This document shows positions 11,195 to 23,300 of a DNA stretch of 64,000 nucleotides, in pieces. The DNA lies in contig JALJCS010000007.1 in assembly GCA_023055355.1 (NCBI GenBank), positions 6,560,001-6,624,000 of the forward strand. The letters are read 5' to 3'. How positions within the stretch are numbered: the stretch's first letter is position 1; every line of letters starts with the position of its first letter. The position numbers and the translations under genes are program-made. The notes under the pieces are model-generated. The model had not been told where the DNA came from. It worked only from the letters and a program-made list of their open reading frames with translations, and did no database searches. The DNA is from Agelaius tricolor. Its lineage: Eukaryota; Chordata; Aves; Passeriformes; Icteridae.

Positions 11195-14100
11195 ATTGGT
11201 AAACCAACCACATTTAAAAGGACTTATCTCACAGCAGTGACTTTGTATCTCCTTTCTGACATGACCTGTTCAATGTTGCTCTTCAGGAAAGAAATTCTGT
11301 TCTCTCCTGGCTCATCAATTAACAGCTTTGTATAAATCATTCCCATTAATGATTATCTTCCTGATTCAGGAACCTTAAAATTAAGTATATGACTATTTTT
11401 CTGTTGTATGGCAGCATCAGTGGAAGCCTAAATAAGTGTCAGCCCAGCCACTATCCAGTAAGAAGGTGGGTGGGAAAAGGCAGAAGGATTGTAGGATCCC
11501 AATCCAGTTTGATCCCACGGTCACTGTGGCAGTGGCCATGTTCTAAATTGGCTTTACCTACTAAAAATCAGCCAATCTCTTTAAGTCCTGGACTGCATTA
11601 AAAAATTATCCATTTAAGCTTCCTTGGATCTCTGACACTCAATAAACCATCTGCACTGCCTTTGAAGAAAAGCATCAAACCCTTTGCTCTGGAGGGAAAG
11701 TCAAACTCTGCATCAAAATTAGCAATGATCAGCTGTGGTACAGACATGAATAACACTCAAGCTTTACAAGAAATCAAGACTGGGGCTCCGAAAATGGAAA
11801 AAATCTATTTGTTGCTCTGCAAAATGAAACACTTGAGATCAGTAGATCTCAAATGTCACAGTGGAAGGGACTGTCCCTGGGCTCCACCCCATCACAAAAA
11901 CCTCACTGGGCACTGGGACCTCTGCTCTCCTGGCACCTTCATTCTGGTCTCTTCCACAGGGCTGCCACAGAACCTCCATGCGCCCAGAAAGAAAGAGAAG
12001 GCTCAGGCTTGGCAGAAGATGGAGCTGGACTGGGCTTTTTTCTGCCGATGAAGCAACAGAATGATTTGTTTTTGCCTGGAGTAATGATTGCAGTGTGACA
12101 GAAAAGCAACTGGTGCCAGCAAGTTAATCATCAGACCCTTTGCACAATTGCTTCCCACACCCTGAAAATGCAGCTCTGTGTGTTAGTGCAAGCTCCTCAT
12201 ATTGCCATTGCAACTGTGAAACCAATTAACCTGATGTGACCATTCTGGATTTTACCATCTTTTTTTTCTGGGATATGTCTTAACTGCATCAAGGTATTGT
12301 CAGGAAAATGAAATCCGTGTTGCTGGATTGCCACTGAACTGCTCGAATTAAAGTACACTTCAATATTTTATTTTGTTATCACACCCAAGTATTGATTACC
12401 AAGTTCTTCTACAGATGCTCAAATGGAGATCAACAAAGCCACTTAGACATAAAAAAATTACTTGTAAGGATTATATAGTTCAATGGTACAGAAATCCTGA
12501 CTACCACTTAGGAAAGGTATATCTGGAAAGGACTGGAAACACAGGAGAACCTACAAATCTTGTATGTTAAAAGTTCAAATCCTAATTATTCTTACTTAAT
12601 GATATCTCATAGCATGACTCCATGCAGCTGAGGAAATAAATCTCTTACCTCCTTATGAGTCCAATAATAGCTCTTCCTGCACAGAGCAATTGATGAGAGC
12701 CTTGCCCAGATTAACAGGAGTGCTTTCTAGAGCACTCTGCTTGGAGGATCTCATCTTTCCAGTATTTGTTATGCTTATCTGAACTTTTGTTTAACTCCTT
12801 TGCTCTTCTGCATTTCCCTCTGAAATATTGATTTTGATCAGAGGCCAGAAAGAGGGTGGGGTTTTCCAAAACTTGAGCCATGGCAGCTGGGACTGCAAGG
12901 ATTAAAGACATCAAGGAAGAGGGCGTCCACTTCTCTGGGATCAGCACTTCACTGCCACTGCTGGGAGATTTCATAAATATTCACAGCCATTAGCTAATTA
13001 CAGACGCTTGGATCAGCTCCCATTTTGCTCCTCTTTCGAAAGGTCTTTCTTCACTCATTTCCCTTGTCACAGTTTGGATCTCTTGTTAGAAAACATCAAT
13101 AGTAAGGGAGTTAAGGAAGAAGTTACAAGCCACATTGATCCCCATCACTTTGTCTTTTGAGATAATTGGAGGAGCCCTGTGTGGACTGTGCAGCCAGAGC
13201 CCACGGGGCTGAGAACACTCGTGGGGTTAAGGTTCAAGCCCAGCCTCCTCCCCTCCTACCCCTCCCAGGCTTCAGTCTTATTTCAGAGTGTGTCTACACC
13301 AAATAAAACAAATTTGGAAAAAAAAACCTCCAGATACATTCTTCCTACACAGCTTTAGATGACATATGCAACAAGGCAAATATACAAATTAACAATAAAA
13401 TGTATCTTGTATCCCTTGAGACCACAGGCTTAGTTTTCCTTAGCAAAACTGCAGTTCTCTCTTTTGGAGATTGAGAAGAGCTGGTTTCAGTTTCAAGGGG
13501 CTATTTCACATCCAGTAGAGGATGCTGAGTTCATCCATAATGCTGGTCCCACAGAATTACACCCCTTCCTCCCACAGAACTTCCCAGCAGGAGATCTGCC
13601 ATGCAGCAGGACCAGAAGCTCTTCCTTATCTGCCCTCAAAGACAACCACATTCTTATCTCATCTTCTTTCCCGACAAAGTCAAATCCTTGGGTTACTTTT
13701 TGGGAGATTTGGTTTTAATTCAGAGCCGCAGCCAGGCATGCAAAGTTTTATTTCCAGCTGGAAAAGGGAGTGCAAGGTGTTGAGCTCAGTTCTCTGTCAG
13801 GCTGGACCCAGAATATAACTTCAAACAGGTCTGAAAGCTCATCTAGGATGGTCTCAGGACATTTGGGTAGGAACACCTTGTACTACCCCTGGTAGGCAAA
13901 AGTAGGTCAACCAGTATCACCAGAAAAATAAACATTTGGGTGTAGCAATCTTCTTCAGGTGTATGGAATCCCTTTCAGTGACATGACTGGGCAAAATGTA
14001 GAGATTTAGCAGTTCTTCCAGCCTAGGACACATGTGGCGTCAGTCATGCTTAATCATGTTAACTGCTGTACAAACTTCTCCCTTGCTTGAGGCTAAGACA

Positions 14101-14507
14101 GGTCTGGAAATCCAGAAATGCAATGCTGTTTCTGGGTAAGATTTGCCATTCTATTATGTTTTCTTTACCCAAGATACACAAAGAATGCATTAAACATGAA
14201 GCAGTTGGTCTTGGCAAGGTCTGTTTGAAATAGCTGAATACACTCATGATTTTATGCTGGAATCTGGGGCATGGATAAGGTGTAGGCACTGGATATTGTC
14301 ACATATTAGTACAATCAGGACATCTGTCTGTTTCATTATAGTTATTTAGCAGCAAGTTTTGAAGTTATTCTTTAGAATTTTATCCATAGGCTTATCTGGT
14401 TTCCATGAGGAGTTTCCATGGCTTTCCTTGAGTTAGCTTTAAACTAAATAACTTAGAAGCAAGAGAGCTCTGTTGGGTTTGCATCTGGGTTTCTGCCCTT
14501 TCCCAAA
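11195..14507. other. unique sequence, no gene recognised
   Basis: No known gene or repeat. A 129-codon plus-strand frame at 11662-12051 overlaps two other frames of similar size and has no recognised domain. 12170-12260 and 12960-13010 look mildly conserved in style, but I cannot test this. A minus-strand acceptor/donor pair bounds 28 nt at 12649-12676, at a level chance could give. Confidence 0.55.
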
Positions 14508-14580
14508 TATCACAAAATCACAGAATGGCCTGGGTTGGAAGGGACCTTAAATATCATCTACTTCCAAGCCCCCTGCCTTA
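14508..14580 (-). mobile_element. CR1 LINE 3' end, minus strand, short
   Basis: Read on the plus strand, this is the reverse complement of a CR1 3' terminus: ATCACAGAATGG, then GGGTTGGAAGGGACC and ATCATCTACTTCCAAGCCCC. About 70 bases remain. The AATATCACAAAATCACAGAA start is the degraded terminal octamer repeat of CR1. Confidence 0.87.
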
Positions 14581-17500
14581 TGAAAATCCAACATTGAGAT
14601 GATGGGTTTTCCAGTGGCAACTAATTTTTCAGTTTCCCAGGTATCTTATTTAAAGTTTCACTGTGAGTTGCAAAACACATATCTCAGAGCTTCCCATTTA
14701 TCCAAAGCACCTCCAATGGAGATGCAGCTCTTCTTTTGCTGGAATGAATTATATTTTGTATTCATCCCAGTGAATTACCCAAAAGTAATGAGAAACTTGC
14801 CCACAACAAGCCAGCTTCAGCTCAGAGGTGAAATCTCACAGAAGCTGTCTGGCTAGGATCTAAATTTCACAGCTGTGATTCTCCATTTCCAACAGCAACA
14901 AAGAAGACAGAGGTGAGAGCTTTTACCACTTCATCTTCCTTAGTTATGGTTTTACCCAGGATTTTCAGGTCCAGATCCCAGACACTGTAGAAACCAAGCA
15001 ATGTCAGGCCTGTGTGAGCTCACTATGCCACTCTTTTCTATTCACAACTTCTGTTGAATTAATTTTCCTCCTGCAGACTTCACACTTGGGCCTCCCATGG
15101 ACCTTTTCAAGCATTCCTTTTTGTCTCCTTCCCCTCTGTGAGCATGGGGGTCACCAAGACTGGTGAAGCAACAGTAATCAGGGGTGAGCAGTGCATGTTG
15201 CTAGCAAGGAAAAGCCACCAGGCTAATGCTGACCAGCTGTGGTGCCAATGTTTTAGAAGGGCCATGGCCTGCTCCCCATCTATGTAGTTATCTGCTGAGG
15301 CCCCAAGGGAGGGTTTTAGGTGGTGAAAGAGGCTGCCCAAGAGGGCACCCAACCAGGGCTGTAGGGTTTTGACAGTAAAAAGAGAACCTGAAGCACATGC
15401 ACTGGACTGTGGAGCAGCAGCCAAGCTCAAGGTGCATCAAACACAGTAACCTGCACCTTGCCAGAGCACCTGGGACAGCATCAATCCCTGGAACTCTGCA
15501 CTGACGTGGAGCACACCATCCCTCTCCTCCTGCATGCCTCACTGCAGGGAGGGGGATAATGTATCAGGATATGTCACTGCCAGCACCCACGGGGAATCCC
15601 AAGCCTAAAAACCCCACAAAAGTATTTTCTATCCCCACCTACAGCAATATTGTAGGCTATAAATTTTGTATGTGGTCACTGTGTTCTTCCAGAGCATGTA
15701 GGCGGCTGTCAGCTTCCTAATCCTGGATTTATTGGCAGCAATGAGAGGAGAGAGGAGGCTCATTTCAGGGACCAAGAGGACAAACCTATTCTTGGCACCT
15801 TGGAGGGCTTTCCTGATGTTTGTTAGATGCACTGGAGTCCCCAGGGGCCCTCATGAGTGTCACCCTTCCCAAACCTGAAGACGATCCACCTCTGCAAGCA
15901 ACCCCCTCATGTTTCCTTTACAACCAGCCCTCAATTCCCCTTCCTCTCTCATACCCACATTCTGGATGACAATTCAGCACCAGCACCTTCGCAGCTACTG
16001 ATGAGGAGCTCAGACAGAGGAGACAGCTCAAGCTCTGTCTCCTTGCAGGGAGGCAATTCCCAGGGCAGCATCTGACCTCTGAAACAGAGGACTTTGGAGG
16101 AAATGTCAGTGATGGACTGTGGCTGTGCCATGGTGCTCACAGGTTGGTTACAGCTCCAGGACCTCCAAATCAGAGCTCCTGGTGCCAGGTTTGGATTTAT
16201 TACCAGGTTAACATGAGTTTCCTCACTGTCCTCCATAGATTTTAGCATTTCTTTCAGAAACAAGGTGACTGTCTCTCTGTTCTTACCTATGAAGAGTGCC
16301 TTAATCCAGAGTGCTCTTCTATGAAAACCAGGCAAAAAACATTCCAGAAGAAACTGAAAAGCAAGGAAACCCAACACTTTCTTTATATTATTCACATGGA
16401 CTCTGCTACCTACAGAATGTCAAGCACAATTTGTGTGTCTCACGTTGTCCAAACGTGAGCATCTGGCAGGAGTGCACAGCATACCCATGGCTGGTGTGAG
16501 AGAGTGGAACTCTTGCATTCAGCAAAGAGCCACAGGTATTATGTCATATAAATAAGTGACAGCTTTGGAAATGAATTCATTTTAAAAGAAACTGTCAACC
16601 TGAAACCTGTCCACTTTGCAAAAAAACCATTTCAAAACATTTTCAGGTTGATAGCTTCCCTGAATTTTCCCCATCACTCTTGGTATGTCATTTCTGTATC
16701 ATTTAAACTTGCTCTGCTGTGAAGAATACACACACACAGACACAAATCTTGAGGAAAACCAATCATGCAGATTTACACGATAAGACAAAACCAAGAATGT
16801 GTCATAACTGAGGAAAAGCTATCAAGAGAAATCAACTCAAACCAGAGAGGGAAGGCAGGAAAGAATGTTAGATCTTGTAAAACAGTCTTCTAACATACCT
16901 GTAATAAAATCGAGCCTTATCTGTTTAACGGGACTACCAACTCCAATTCTGTAAGGTCTGCACAGACCTCTAAACCTATGTAGAGTTGCACTATTTTAAT
17001 TTAATTTTGTTTTGTTTTATTACTGACTAAGAGCACAGCTCAGAACCACCTTCAACATGTCATGCCTTGATGCAGGGTTTTCACAGGAACACTGGCCTGC
17101 AGCAGCACTGATTCCAGCCAAAAGGGTCTCACCAGGCTTTTTTGCATTTCCCACTTCAGCTTCATCCACAGCTAAAAAATGAGTCTGTTTAAGCATAACT
17201 CAGAGTTATCTCTATCAGCTCCTCTGTAAAATGTTAAAGCAATGTGCTCCCATTTAAAGATCCCTTTGCACTGCGAGAGCCACGTGAAGCAGCCTCCATC
17301 GACAGGAGAGCACCCGGATCAATCTGCCGTGGGAGCAGGAGGGATGAGGAACCCTTCCAAAGGGCACGGTGGGATCCAGGCAGTGCCAGGGAGCCCACTG
17401 GCTGTGTGGGCAGGCGGCAGGAGCAGGATGGGCCACTCTGTCCACCCCGGTGCCAGGGAGCGCCTCGGCTCGATCCTACAAACCAGGCAAGATGTGACTC

Positions 17501-17590
17501 ACGCAGTTTGCTTGCAAAAGAAGGAGGACCATCTGCTAGTCATGAGCAGATGACAAATTCACTGCATTGCGTCTTGTCGCTACTTCCAAA
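14581..17590. other. unique sequence, no gene recognised
   Basis: No recognised gene. 15100-15560 is GC-richer with overlapping minus-strand frames of 84-107 codons but no domain. A 148-codon minus-strand frame at 15949-16395 is also unrecognised. From about 17240 the sequence gains CpG and becomes the left shore of the CpG island. Confidence 0.55.
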
Positions 17591-17593
17591 TTT

Positions 17594-17599
17594 GTAAGT
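17594..17599 (+). other. possible splice donor left of CpG island
   Basis: TTT|GTAAGT, a near-consensus donor core, lies about 140 bp before the dense CpG island on the plus strand. If a plus-strand transcript started in the CpG-containing shore at 17240-17590, this could end its first exon. The upstream TTT is a poor exon end, so the call is weak. Confidence 0.15.
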
Positions 17600-17649
17600 A
17601 AACACATTTTGTAACCTCTCTCGGAATATTTGAGATCTTCGATAATGGG

Positions 17650-17688
17650 AAAAAAAAAAAAAAAACAGAGAGAGAGAGAAAAAAAAAA
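17650..17688 (+). repeat. A16 / (GA)n / A-rich compound tract
   Basis: A run of 16 A is followed by a short GA repeat and another A run, all purine on the plus strand. It lies directly on the left shoulder of the CpG island. Such tracts are common next to vertebrate promoters and disfavour nucleosomes, but that role here is inference. Confidence 0.85.
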
Positions 17689-17734
17689 TATAAGGGGGAA
17701 AAGTTTAAATTTATGTAAGGCACGGAAGGGGGGC

Positions 17735-18010
17735 AGTGTTTTATCCCGGATGGGGCCGCTCCGCTCGGTGCGGCCCGCGGAGCCCCGCGGGCGGAGCGCG
17801 GCGCGGGCGGCGGTGCCTGCGCTCCCCCGGGCGGCCGCGGCCCCGCGCTGCAGCCGCCGCATCCCCTCCCGGAGCGCTCCCCGGAGCCGGCAGCGAGCAG
17901 TGGGAACTCTGCGATGCCTCCCCGCCCTCCGGGATGAGCCCCCGGCCCGCCCGCCGGGAGCGGGGCTGCCTGCCTCAGCCGCATCCATCCGCCAGCACAC
18001 CCTGGAGCGG
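17735..18010. promoter_or_regulatory. CpG island, probable promoter / first exon
   Basis: By my count nearly 40 CpG dinucleotides fall in about 220 bases, in a window that otherwise has very few. GC content is very high, with many GCGC and CCGCGG runs. A GGGCGGGG Sp1-type box lies on the minus strand at about 17920. In birds such an island nearly always marks an unmethylated promoter. Long frames exist on both strands (187 codons minus at 17536-18099; 189 codons plus at 17630-18199), but GC-rich DNA loses stop codons automatically and neither matches a protein I know. A TATA-like GATAAAAC lies on the minus strand near 17740. The gene and direction are not determined. Confidence 0.65.
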
Positions 18011-18195
18011 TTCAGGGCAGGAGCTGCGGAATTCTGGCAAAGAAGTGAGGCAGCAAGGGCTTGCGGCAGCAGCAGCACCTGCACTGACAACCTCTGCACC
18101 TCAAAGCGATCAGCCCAAAACTCCAGCAGGTGCCTGTGCGCTGAATTTCAGCGAGCATCTCCAATGGAAGTCTTAGGAATTGCACCAGGGGATGG
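18011..18195. other. right shore of CpG island
   Basis: CpG density falls off through this segment. It contains CAG/GCA-rich sequence (18050-18080). No coding call is possible. It could be transcribed as part of a first exon if transcription runs rightward. Confidence 0.4.
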
Positions 18196-18440
18196 TTAGA
18201 TTAGATGGATATCAAAGAACAATTCTTCACTGAAAGGGTGATCAGGCACTGGAGCAGGCTGCCCAGGGAAGTGGTGGAATCACCATGCCTGCAAACGTTC
18301 AGAAGTCGTCAAGATATGGCAGGTTTAGTGTTGGACATGGAGGTGCTGGGTTGGACTCAATGAGCTTACAGGTCTTTTCCAATCTTAGTGATTGGGAAAA
18401 AAGCAGATTTTGGATTTGGTCTTTTCCAATCTTAATGATC
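18196..18440 (+). mobile_element. CR1 LINE 3' end with duplicated tail
   Basis: The CR1 signature is clear: TTCTTCACTGAAAGGGTGAT, GCTGCCCAGGGAAGTGGTGG, GTTGGACTCAATGAGC, then GGTCTTTTCCAATCTTAGTG. Oddly, a 22-base piece of the tail (18371-18392) is repeated at 18419-18440 with one mismatch, where a CR1 should end in short octamer repeats. The element inserted within 200 bp of the CpG island and is 5'-truncated. Confidence 0.88.
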
Positions 18441-19239
18441 TAGAAATTTAAGCATCCCTATCTTTCTGCCCCTCCGTAAAGACTGAGAGGATTAATGGAA
18501 AGAGCAACCAGGAAACACTTATTTGGCCAGACAAAGTATTCCCACATTTTTTGAAGGATAAGAGCCTATGATAAACAAAAATTTGTGTTATTCAGAATTA
18601 TAGAAGCTATACATAAAATGTAGACATAAGAATGACCAAAGTGATAGGACCACCTCCATTTTACATCAGTCCAGCCCTTACTGCTCTTAGACATAGTGCA
18701 GTCTTCACTGAATGCAACTTTACTGCTTTTAGAGAGAGAGCCTGTCCTTTTCCAATCCCTCTCTTGGTGAATAACTGCTTTGCTCTGAGTCTCTGCCATC
18801 TGGACCAGACTGACAGGATGATGAAGGACTAAAACCATGCTGTCTCTGAAAACTGAAATCGGGGGAGTAGGGTGATGATGAAGCCTGTAGCTGTGCAACC
18901 CAAGTGTTTGCTAGCCCAAGGAAAGCCTCTTGCTGTTCTGCCCCTTCTTTCCCAGCTCTCTGTACTCCTCAGTGCACCTGCCTGACTGATTGCCTGACTC
19001 TGACAGCCTTCAACACCTCTTCTTCTTCTGGGTTTCAGTAATGCTGATCTTTCAAGTGCTGCAAGAGAATGCAGGATGTCCCAGCCTGTCCTCTGTCTCC
19101 TTGGTGTTTGTTCACACCTGAGAAAGGAGGGCAGAACAGCTGAAGGCAGAGGAAGAAAGTCAGAGACCAGCAAGAGACCTCTGCAGAGCAGCCTGTGAAG
19201 CCACAAGGAGCAGTGCACAGCCCTGAGGACACCACCTGA

Positions 19240-20330
19240 GTCAGGCACCCATGGAGCCACCATCCTCTCTTGGTGACCCACTGGTTTCTCTTCCTTGCTC
19301 AAGTCTCCTTCTGCAGATGCTTCTCTTCACTGCCCCACTCTCCAGGGACTTCTGCATCTGCTTCTCTCTTCTGCTCCTCTCTGTGTGTCCATGTTGTCTC
19401 TGTGCAACCTCACCTACAGCCCCAAACTCGAATTCCCTTTCCCAGTCCCTTGTGATTTACAGACCTGCTCCCCTGCTCCATGTCTCCCAGCTGAGGCCTC
19501 TCCCTCTAACACCATCCAAAAGACAACTCCCCCCCAGCTGCAGCCCAGTGGTGGGAGCAGAGCTGCTCAGCTGACAGCTCTGGGAGGTACCCATAGCCTC
19601 AGGAGCATGCTGCCTGTCCCACAGCCATCCTAGGAGATATCTTTGGCTCAGACTTCTCACATCCTCAGTGATTTTTAATTTTTTTTTCCTCAATACCATC
19701 TTTATTCTGTGGCCTTTCGTCTCCTTTGAGCTAAAATTCCTGTGCAGGCTTCTGGCATTTTGAATCTCAGCTACTCCCACCTCTTTTTCTTTCTGGCCTT
19801 GAAAAGCACTGTCTGATCCAACTTGTACCCAGCTCAAACACTGCTGTGAGCATCCTTTCCTCAGGGGTGGCTTTTGCTCTGCTGCTGCTGCCTCTGGCCC
19901 CCTTCCTCTGCCCTGCTGTGCTCAGGAGAAGCCCCTTCCTTCTGCTTTCAAGGCTCAAGTGCATCATTCACCAACCAGATAAAATTTCTGCTCTCATCTG
20001 GCCCTTAATATAAGCTTTTTTTGCCCACTTGATAGATTTTCAGGCAGGCACCTTTGCCCATCACTCCCAGCACTCAGGTGTGAGACGGGCCCACCACCAA
20101 CACCCACGCAGCCACTCTCTTGTCTTCTGTCAAAACCACTGTTACAAGCTCTCAGAAAATCTTTACTGTGGACTGCCCCTGTGCTGGGCTCATTTCTGGT
20201 GCTGCTGCTCCATCATTTTGTTCTGCTTTCCCTTCTCTTTGCCTCCTTTGTCATTCCCCTTGGCCTCTGCTTCAGTGCTAAGCTCTCCAGCACAGGGCCC
20301 ATCTTTTTTCCTTAACCATTCAATACTCAA
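19240..20330 (+). other. pyrimidine-rich (C+T) block
   Basis: About 1.1 kb in which CTCCT, CTTCT and TCCC words dominate the plus strand with little tandem order. It produces serine-, proline- and leucine-rich frames on the plus strand that are compositional artefacts. No repeat family is recognised. Confidence 0.6.
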
Positions 20331-23300
20331 TCTGGTGATGTCCTGGTCCTTGATTAAGATTCCTATGGTGATATGAATCATTAGGATTGATTCCCTGATG
20401 CTATACTGTCATTTGGTGCATTTGCTACAGCTCTTGGTAGCAATTTGTACTTAACTTTCCTTCAGCACCTCAGTTCTGAAGGTAGGAAATGTGTGATATT
20501 AATTACCTCTAATCACAGCTGACATTAGAAGTTCTGGTAGAAAGCCCATTGAAATAAGTACCATAATTCCTTGTCTCAGAATGGAGATACAAGTTTCTCT
20601 AGTGTTACATTTTTTAACCCATTTTGCTGAAATTTAATGTAGTTATTTAACTTTCATTTTCTTCCAGCTGCTAACCCCTCACCTAGTTCAAATGATTCAT
20701 CCCTGCTGCATTCACTGCCCAGGAATGTTGGCTTTCAACAAACTACAGCAAATAATGTAAAATAAACACGAGTGTGCTTTCATCTCACAACAATCTGGGT
20801 TAAGTACATATTTCACACACTGCACCACAGGATATGTTAAATTAAAATCAGAACCACCAGATTTAAAAATCCAATGCCAATTCAAACCATTGATGAGTTA
20901 TTTTTGTATTCACTTATATCCAACAGTGGGCATGAGCAACAGCCAGTGCTGTGTTAACCCCAAAATGTGCCACTTGACAACTTTTTGCTCCATTAGTTGA
21001 GGAAAACCAAGAATTTTGATTTGAAACTAGAGTTTGTGGAAATTACTCTTATATACTCAAGTATCGTGATCTCCTTGAACAAATTTGAGAGCATACCAGT
21101 AGTTGTGTCTCCATCTTCCTCTTATTTTAGTGTCCTGCATTTCCTAAACTGCTTTCAATCACTCAGAAAAAGCAGCCTGGAATGGCTTCCTTGAAATGAT
21201 AAAAGTGCTTTTAAATGTCTGCTCCCTCATGCTGCTGGAATCATGAGGTCTGGGGTCTTGCATGTATTCATTTCCTAGCCAAAAGATGTAGGGAAGCTAC
21301 ATTTGAAATAAACAGCATTAAAAAGAGATTGGGATGGGAATCTGACAGAAAAGTGATGGTGTGCTGGGCAAGACTCAGATTTAATGCACTCTTACTCTAG
21401 ATTTCCATAGTGTAACATTTTGTGAATCCAGCTTCTCATTCCAACAACACTGGGATAGGAATCGTGCTTAGTTCTTGATTTACTTTGAAGATAGTCAGAA
21501 TAGGCATTACATTTCCTTTAGGCTTTAAATACAAGGATAGAGATTCCCTAAGATTTAGGAAGCCTTCTGTTCAGTGCCATGTTGCTATGTTTAGACTCTA
21601 AAAGTCAAAAATTAAATGCTGGGGCTAGCAAGAGGAAAAGAGAATTAGTTTAGTTCATTTCTTTTCTTGACATTATGACTTGATGAGCTGTTGCTTTCTC
21701 TCTGCAGTGTCTGCTTGAAGAGATGAGCAGGGACCTTCTGGGGAGCTTTGCTTCCTCTGAGTTGCTTGGAAGGATCTGAGCTTATGGGAATGACTGAAGT
21801 GTCCTGGGGACAGAAAAAGAAACAGTTTCATTTAAATAGGTTAATGGTTCCTGGATACTGAAGGATCCACCACTTGCCAAAACTACTTCTTGCTTTTCTT
21901 CTTTTAGCTTTCATGCTGCTGTAAATCTAGACATCATCTTTCCCTGACCAAGGAAAAACATTGACCTTTTCTGGTATTGACAAAAACAGCAGAAGACAAA
22001 TCCAGATACAAATATTTTCATCCATTGCCACAGAAACTCCTTGAGAGCCATATAGCCCTGTCTGGTCAGCTGAAATGTGAACTTGAAATGTGTCTCCCTT
22101 GGCTGAGAATGGATGGAAAACCTTTCTCTAACAAAGTAGTGCTATGTATTCTTCCACCCGCCTCGGGAGGAGAATCATCTCTGTACCCACAACCCTGCTT
22201 TGCTTCTTTTAGGTCAGGTTTTGTGTAAGGAAAGTGATGAAGCTTACCTCTAGACCCAGAGGCTGAAGGTGGTGATGAGAGCAGAGCAGTTGGCTTTAAA
22301 AGATAAGTACCTTTTAAAAGAAGACATTTTATTCTAGCTGAGACTTTTGAGAGGCAACGGAATGTTTGTATTCCCAGAATTAGAATGGCTTTTTTGCAGT
22401 GCTGCTACAGTAATTAAGGTTTAGGGCTCAGTTCAAGACCTAATACTACCACAGCTGGCAAAGAAGAGAGCATAAATACGCTAGCAGGTCTTCCACCTTC
22501 AAAATTAACAAAAAAAAAAAAAGAAAACATAAATGTCAAGATTTTCAAAATTGTGGAAAATTCATTATAAGGGATTTTCTCAGCTGTCTTCAACGATCTT
22601 TGGATGCAGTCTTTGGAGACAACATTCCTCAGAAAAAAATGGAATATCAAAGGAGAAGAGCACTGGATCTCAGCCACTGTAGAGCAGAATTAGATCTTTC
22701 CACATTTCTGTGAAGCTCTATATACTTGATTAGAGTATCTTTCCAGCTTCTTTAAGTGTCTGAAGCCCTTTTTCTCTAATCTTCAGTTGTGCCTAGGTTG
22801 TAGGTTAGGGAAGTGGTTGGTTTGTACAAGAATACAGGGAAGAGAAGCAGGTACATCACTGGAGAGGAGAAATTGAGGAGACCCTGGGTCAAGTTTTGTT
22901 CCAAATGTTTCTCTTCTCTAGCACTGATTGGTAAAATCATTCCCAGTATCTCCACGGGCCAGCTCACTACAGAGCTGCATGGAAATCTTCCATGGCAACA
23001 CCTTTCCCACCAGAAAAAAACCAAAGACCAACACCAAACCAACCAACAAGCAAAAAGCTAACAGTGCTAATTTGTTTAAAATAAAGGGTTTTCTCTAAAA
23101 TTAAAAGAAAAATGAAAAAACAAAACCTTTATGTGGAAAACAAAATATCATAAAGAAAATCTTCAAAGGTCTAGCCTGAACTTCTTAAAAGCAAATGTTT
23201 TAGATTTTCAGCTTAAAAAGATGGGTTACCAGGGTTTGACTTTCACTTTATAGTACATGAAAAAAAATATTTTTCAAGGTGGAGTAAGAATGAGATGAGT

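Noticed and set aside
12649..12676. 28-nt minus-strand segment between TGTGCAG and GAG|GTAAGA
   Set aside because: Very short, unrecognised, and pairs like this are common by chance.
17536..18199. Long frames on both strands through the CpG island (187 and 189 codons)
   Set aside because: GC-rich DNA rarely forms stops. The peptides are low-complexity Arg/Ala/Pro text plus poly-Lys or poly-Phe from the adjoining A tract, with no known domain.
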